34,989 bases of DNA, taken from assembly GCF_001700315.1 (NCBI RefSeq), contig NZ_MASJ01000027.1, forward strand, positions 1 through 34,989. Direction: 5' to 3'. The notes beneath the pieces were generated by a model that was given only the letters and a program-made list of their open reading frames with translations, did not search any database and was not told the DNA's origin. The stretch is from Caryophanon tenue. GTDB taxonomy: Bacteria > Bacillota > Bacilli > Bacillales_A > Planococcaceae. Below, piece by piece: positions 33,704 to 34,989 of the stretch (position 1 is its first letter; each line of letters opens with the position of its first letter). Position numbers and translations under genes: made by a program.

Positions 33704-34813
33704 TTATTGCACCGAAGTAGCTACGCGATCTGTTAACCAATACGTAAAGTAACCGTCTGTATTTTTGTAAGCAATAATACCATAACCTTTTGCAATATAC
33801 GTTGTTACTGTATCAATTTTGCCGCCACCTGCATCAAATGTCTCTGCTACAATGACAACATCATTATACACTTTACCTGCAATCGTTACGCTCGTTTTCG
33901 TATCTAGTACGCGTTGTGTTAAATACGCAGTTTGGTGCTCTTGTCCACGTGTATCGACCTTTTTACCGATTGTGAATGGAAACGCAACGGATGTACCGAT
34001 ATCTGATTGCGGTACCCCTTCATAAAAACGATTCGGACTATATAAGTACATTAAATAATCCATTTGTTCATTCGTTGCATCTTCGTAAACATTCCAATAC
34101 TTATATACGCTTTGGTCAACTGCTGTTTGGCCATCTAATTCACTACGGTAACGATAATTTCCGGCATCCTCGTAGTAGTACATATAATTCGTATCAGGCG
34201 TGAAGTCCCCGCCAACAAGTGACATTGCACGAGCTAAAAAGGCACTGAAATGCGCGCGTGTAATTAATTGGTTCGGACGGAATGTACCGTCTTCTGGATA
34301 GCCTTTCGCAACATTATTCATCGTCACTAGCTGAATCGGTGAATAAAATTCATATGATGTCGGCACGTCTTTATACGTCACTGCATTATCTGCAATTGAT
34401 TTTAAGTTAAATGAATGTGCTAAAATTTTCGCCATAAATGCACGTGAAATGCTTGAGTCTGGCTTAAAGTTTGTGGCGTCACCAAAAATCCCAGCTGTAT
34501 ACGCTGCGGCAATTTCTGTATAGTACGGGTGTGTTGTCGGAACATCCGCATAGCCTGGATTTTTAATATCCGTTGTTGGTAAGTTCAATGCTTTCACAAG
34601 CATTGACGCAATATGCTTTTTCGAAATCGGGTCGTTCGGACGGAATGTACCGTCTTCGTAGCCACGAATAATTTCTTTATCTACTAAATATTCCACTTCA
34701 ATAACTAGCGAATGATTGTCATTTACATCTGGAAACTTTGCAGCACTTGCTGGTAAAGCTGCTGTAACTACAAGTAATGCTGCGGTCAAACTAACGATTA
34801 ATTTTTTCATCAT
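33704..34813 (-). CDS. SLH-domain secreted protein (paralogue 2)
   Basis: 369 aa from ATG 34813 (GGGAGG 6 nt upstream; the adjacent ATG 34810 is equally possible, and the frame runs farther upstream without a site). Signal peptide ~1-24 (LPASAA-KF), three SLH domains (GYEDGTFRPNDPISKKH in the first), and a C-terminal domain related to that of the neighbouring gene (YMYYYEDAGNYRYR at its start, YIAKGYGIIAYKNTDGYFTYWLT at its end). The pair is a tandem duplication in which the C-terminal domain has diverged more than the SLH part. Its ligand or function is unknown. A -10 TATAAT lies at 34850-34855 on the minus strand. Confidence 0.92.
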   Translation of the reverse strand: MMKKLIVSLTAALLVVTAALPASAAKFPDVNDNHSLVIEVEYLVDKEIIRGYEDGTFRPNDPISKKHIASMLVKALNLPTTDIKNPGYADVPTTHPYYTEIAAAYTAGIFGDATNFKPDSSISRAFMAKILAHSFNLKSIADNAVTYKDVPTSYEFYSPIQLVTMNNVAKGYPEDGTFRPNQLITRAHFSAFLARAMSLVGGDFTPDTNYMYYYEDAGNYRYRSELDGQTAVDQSVYKYWNVYEDATNEQMDYLMYLYSPNRFYEGVPQSDIGTSVAFPFTIGKKVDTRGQEHQTAYLTQRVLDTKTSVTIAGKVYNDVVIVAETFDAGGGKIDTVTTYIAKGYGIIAYKNTDGYFTYWLTDRVATSVQ

Positions 34814-34930
34814 TATTCGCCTCCCTTTTTTATTTGTAGAACAGTATTTATTATAACGGAAAATACGCATTGTTTATTTAATTACACGCTTCTTTTTTTA
34901 TTACAAATATATGACAGGAAATAAGAAAGT

Positions 34931-34960
34931 GCGACAAAAAGAAATGAGCTTGGGACAGAA
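34931..34960. repeat. Partial repeat end and GGGACAGAA motif
   Basis: GACAAAAAGAAAT (34933-34945) is the same left flank as in hairpin copies B and C, but TGAGCTTGGGACAGAAGGAT follows instead of the hairpin. It looks like a junction of two related intergenic repeats and runs towards the window edge. Confidence 0.5.
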
Positions 34961-34989
34961 GGATAATCCAAATCAATCCCACCGATGTT

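Overview
The window looks like chromosomal DNA of a low-G+C Gram-positive bacterium of the Bacillales. It most resembles the Planococcaceae/Caryophanaceae (Lysinibacillus, Solibacillus, Kurthia type). This is an inference from AGGAGG-type ribosome binding sites, sigma-A promoters, a guanine riboswitch on xpt-pbuX, an L-box on lysP, YpsA/YqeY homologues, bacterial NO synthase and three secreted SLH-domain proteins. I see no phage, insertion sequence, tRNA or CRISPR array.

Layout. Positions 1-190 (minus strand) look like the promoter and leader of an rRNA operon whose genes lie outside the window. Facing away from it is an 811-aa protein that joins a variant diadenylate-cyclase (DisA_N) domain to a TPR array. 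A chemoreceptor, yqeY, ypsA and a small unknown gene follow. At 6.3-9.4 kb on the minus strand are an ECF sigma factor translationally coupled to an unusual membrane partner with a degenerate signal-peptidase fold, and a triple-SH3b secreted protein. At 9.6-13.8 kb two riboswitch-controlled minus-strand units handle xanthine/guanine salvage (xpt-pbuX) and lysine uptake (lysP). At 13.9-15.8 kb are an MFS exporter and a membrane-anchored Mrr-like nuclease. At 15.8-18.7 kb nos and katA diverge from a shared control region. A thioesterase, a small unknown gene and an AEC transporter follow.

From 21 to 25 kb lies a 1354-aa SLH protein with six Ig/FnIII-like modules. Between it and the SEC-C gene is a separate 140-nt transcription unit, with a promoter, a nested hairpin with C-rich loops and a terminator. 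It looks like an unrecognised small RNA or leader RNA. At 26.9-32.2 kb are a racemase-like CaiB/BaiF enzyme, Ohr, an unknown protein, and a LysR regulator divergent from a long CofE-like protein. The window closes with two tandem paralogous SLH proteins.

Three copies of a hairpin repeat (9.5, 19.7 and 20.9 kb) act as terminators, and one has its loop inverted relative to the other two. The strongest candidates for new biology are the DAC-TPR protein, the sigma/pseudo-signal-peptidase pair and the 25.2-kb RNA.
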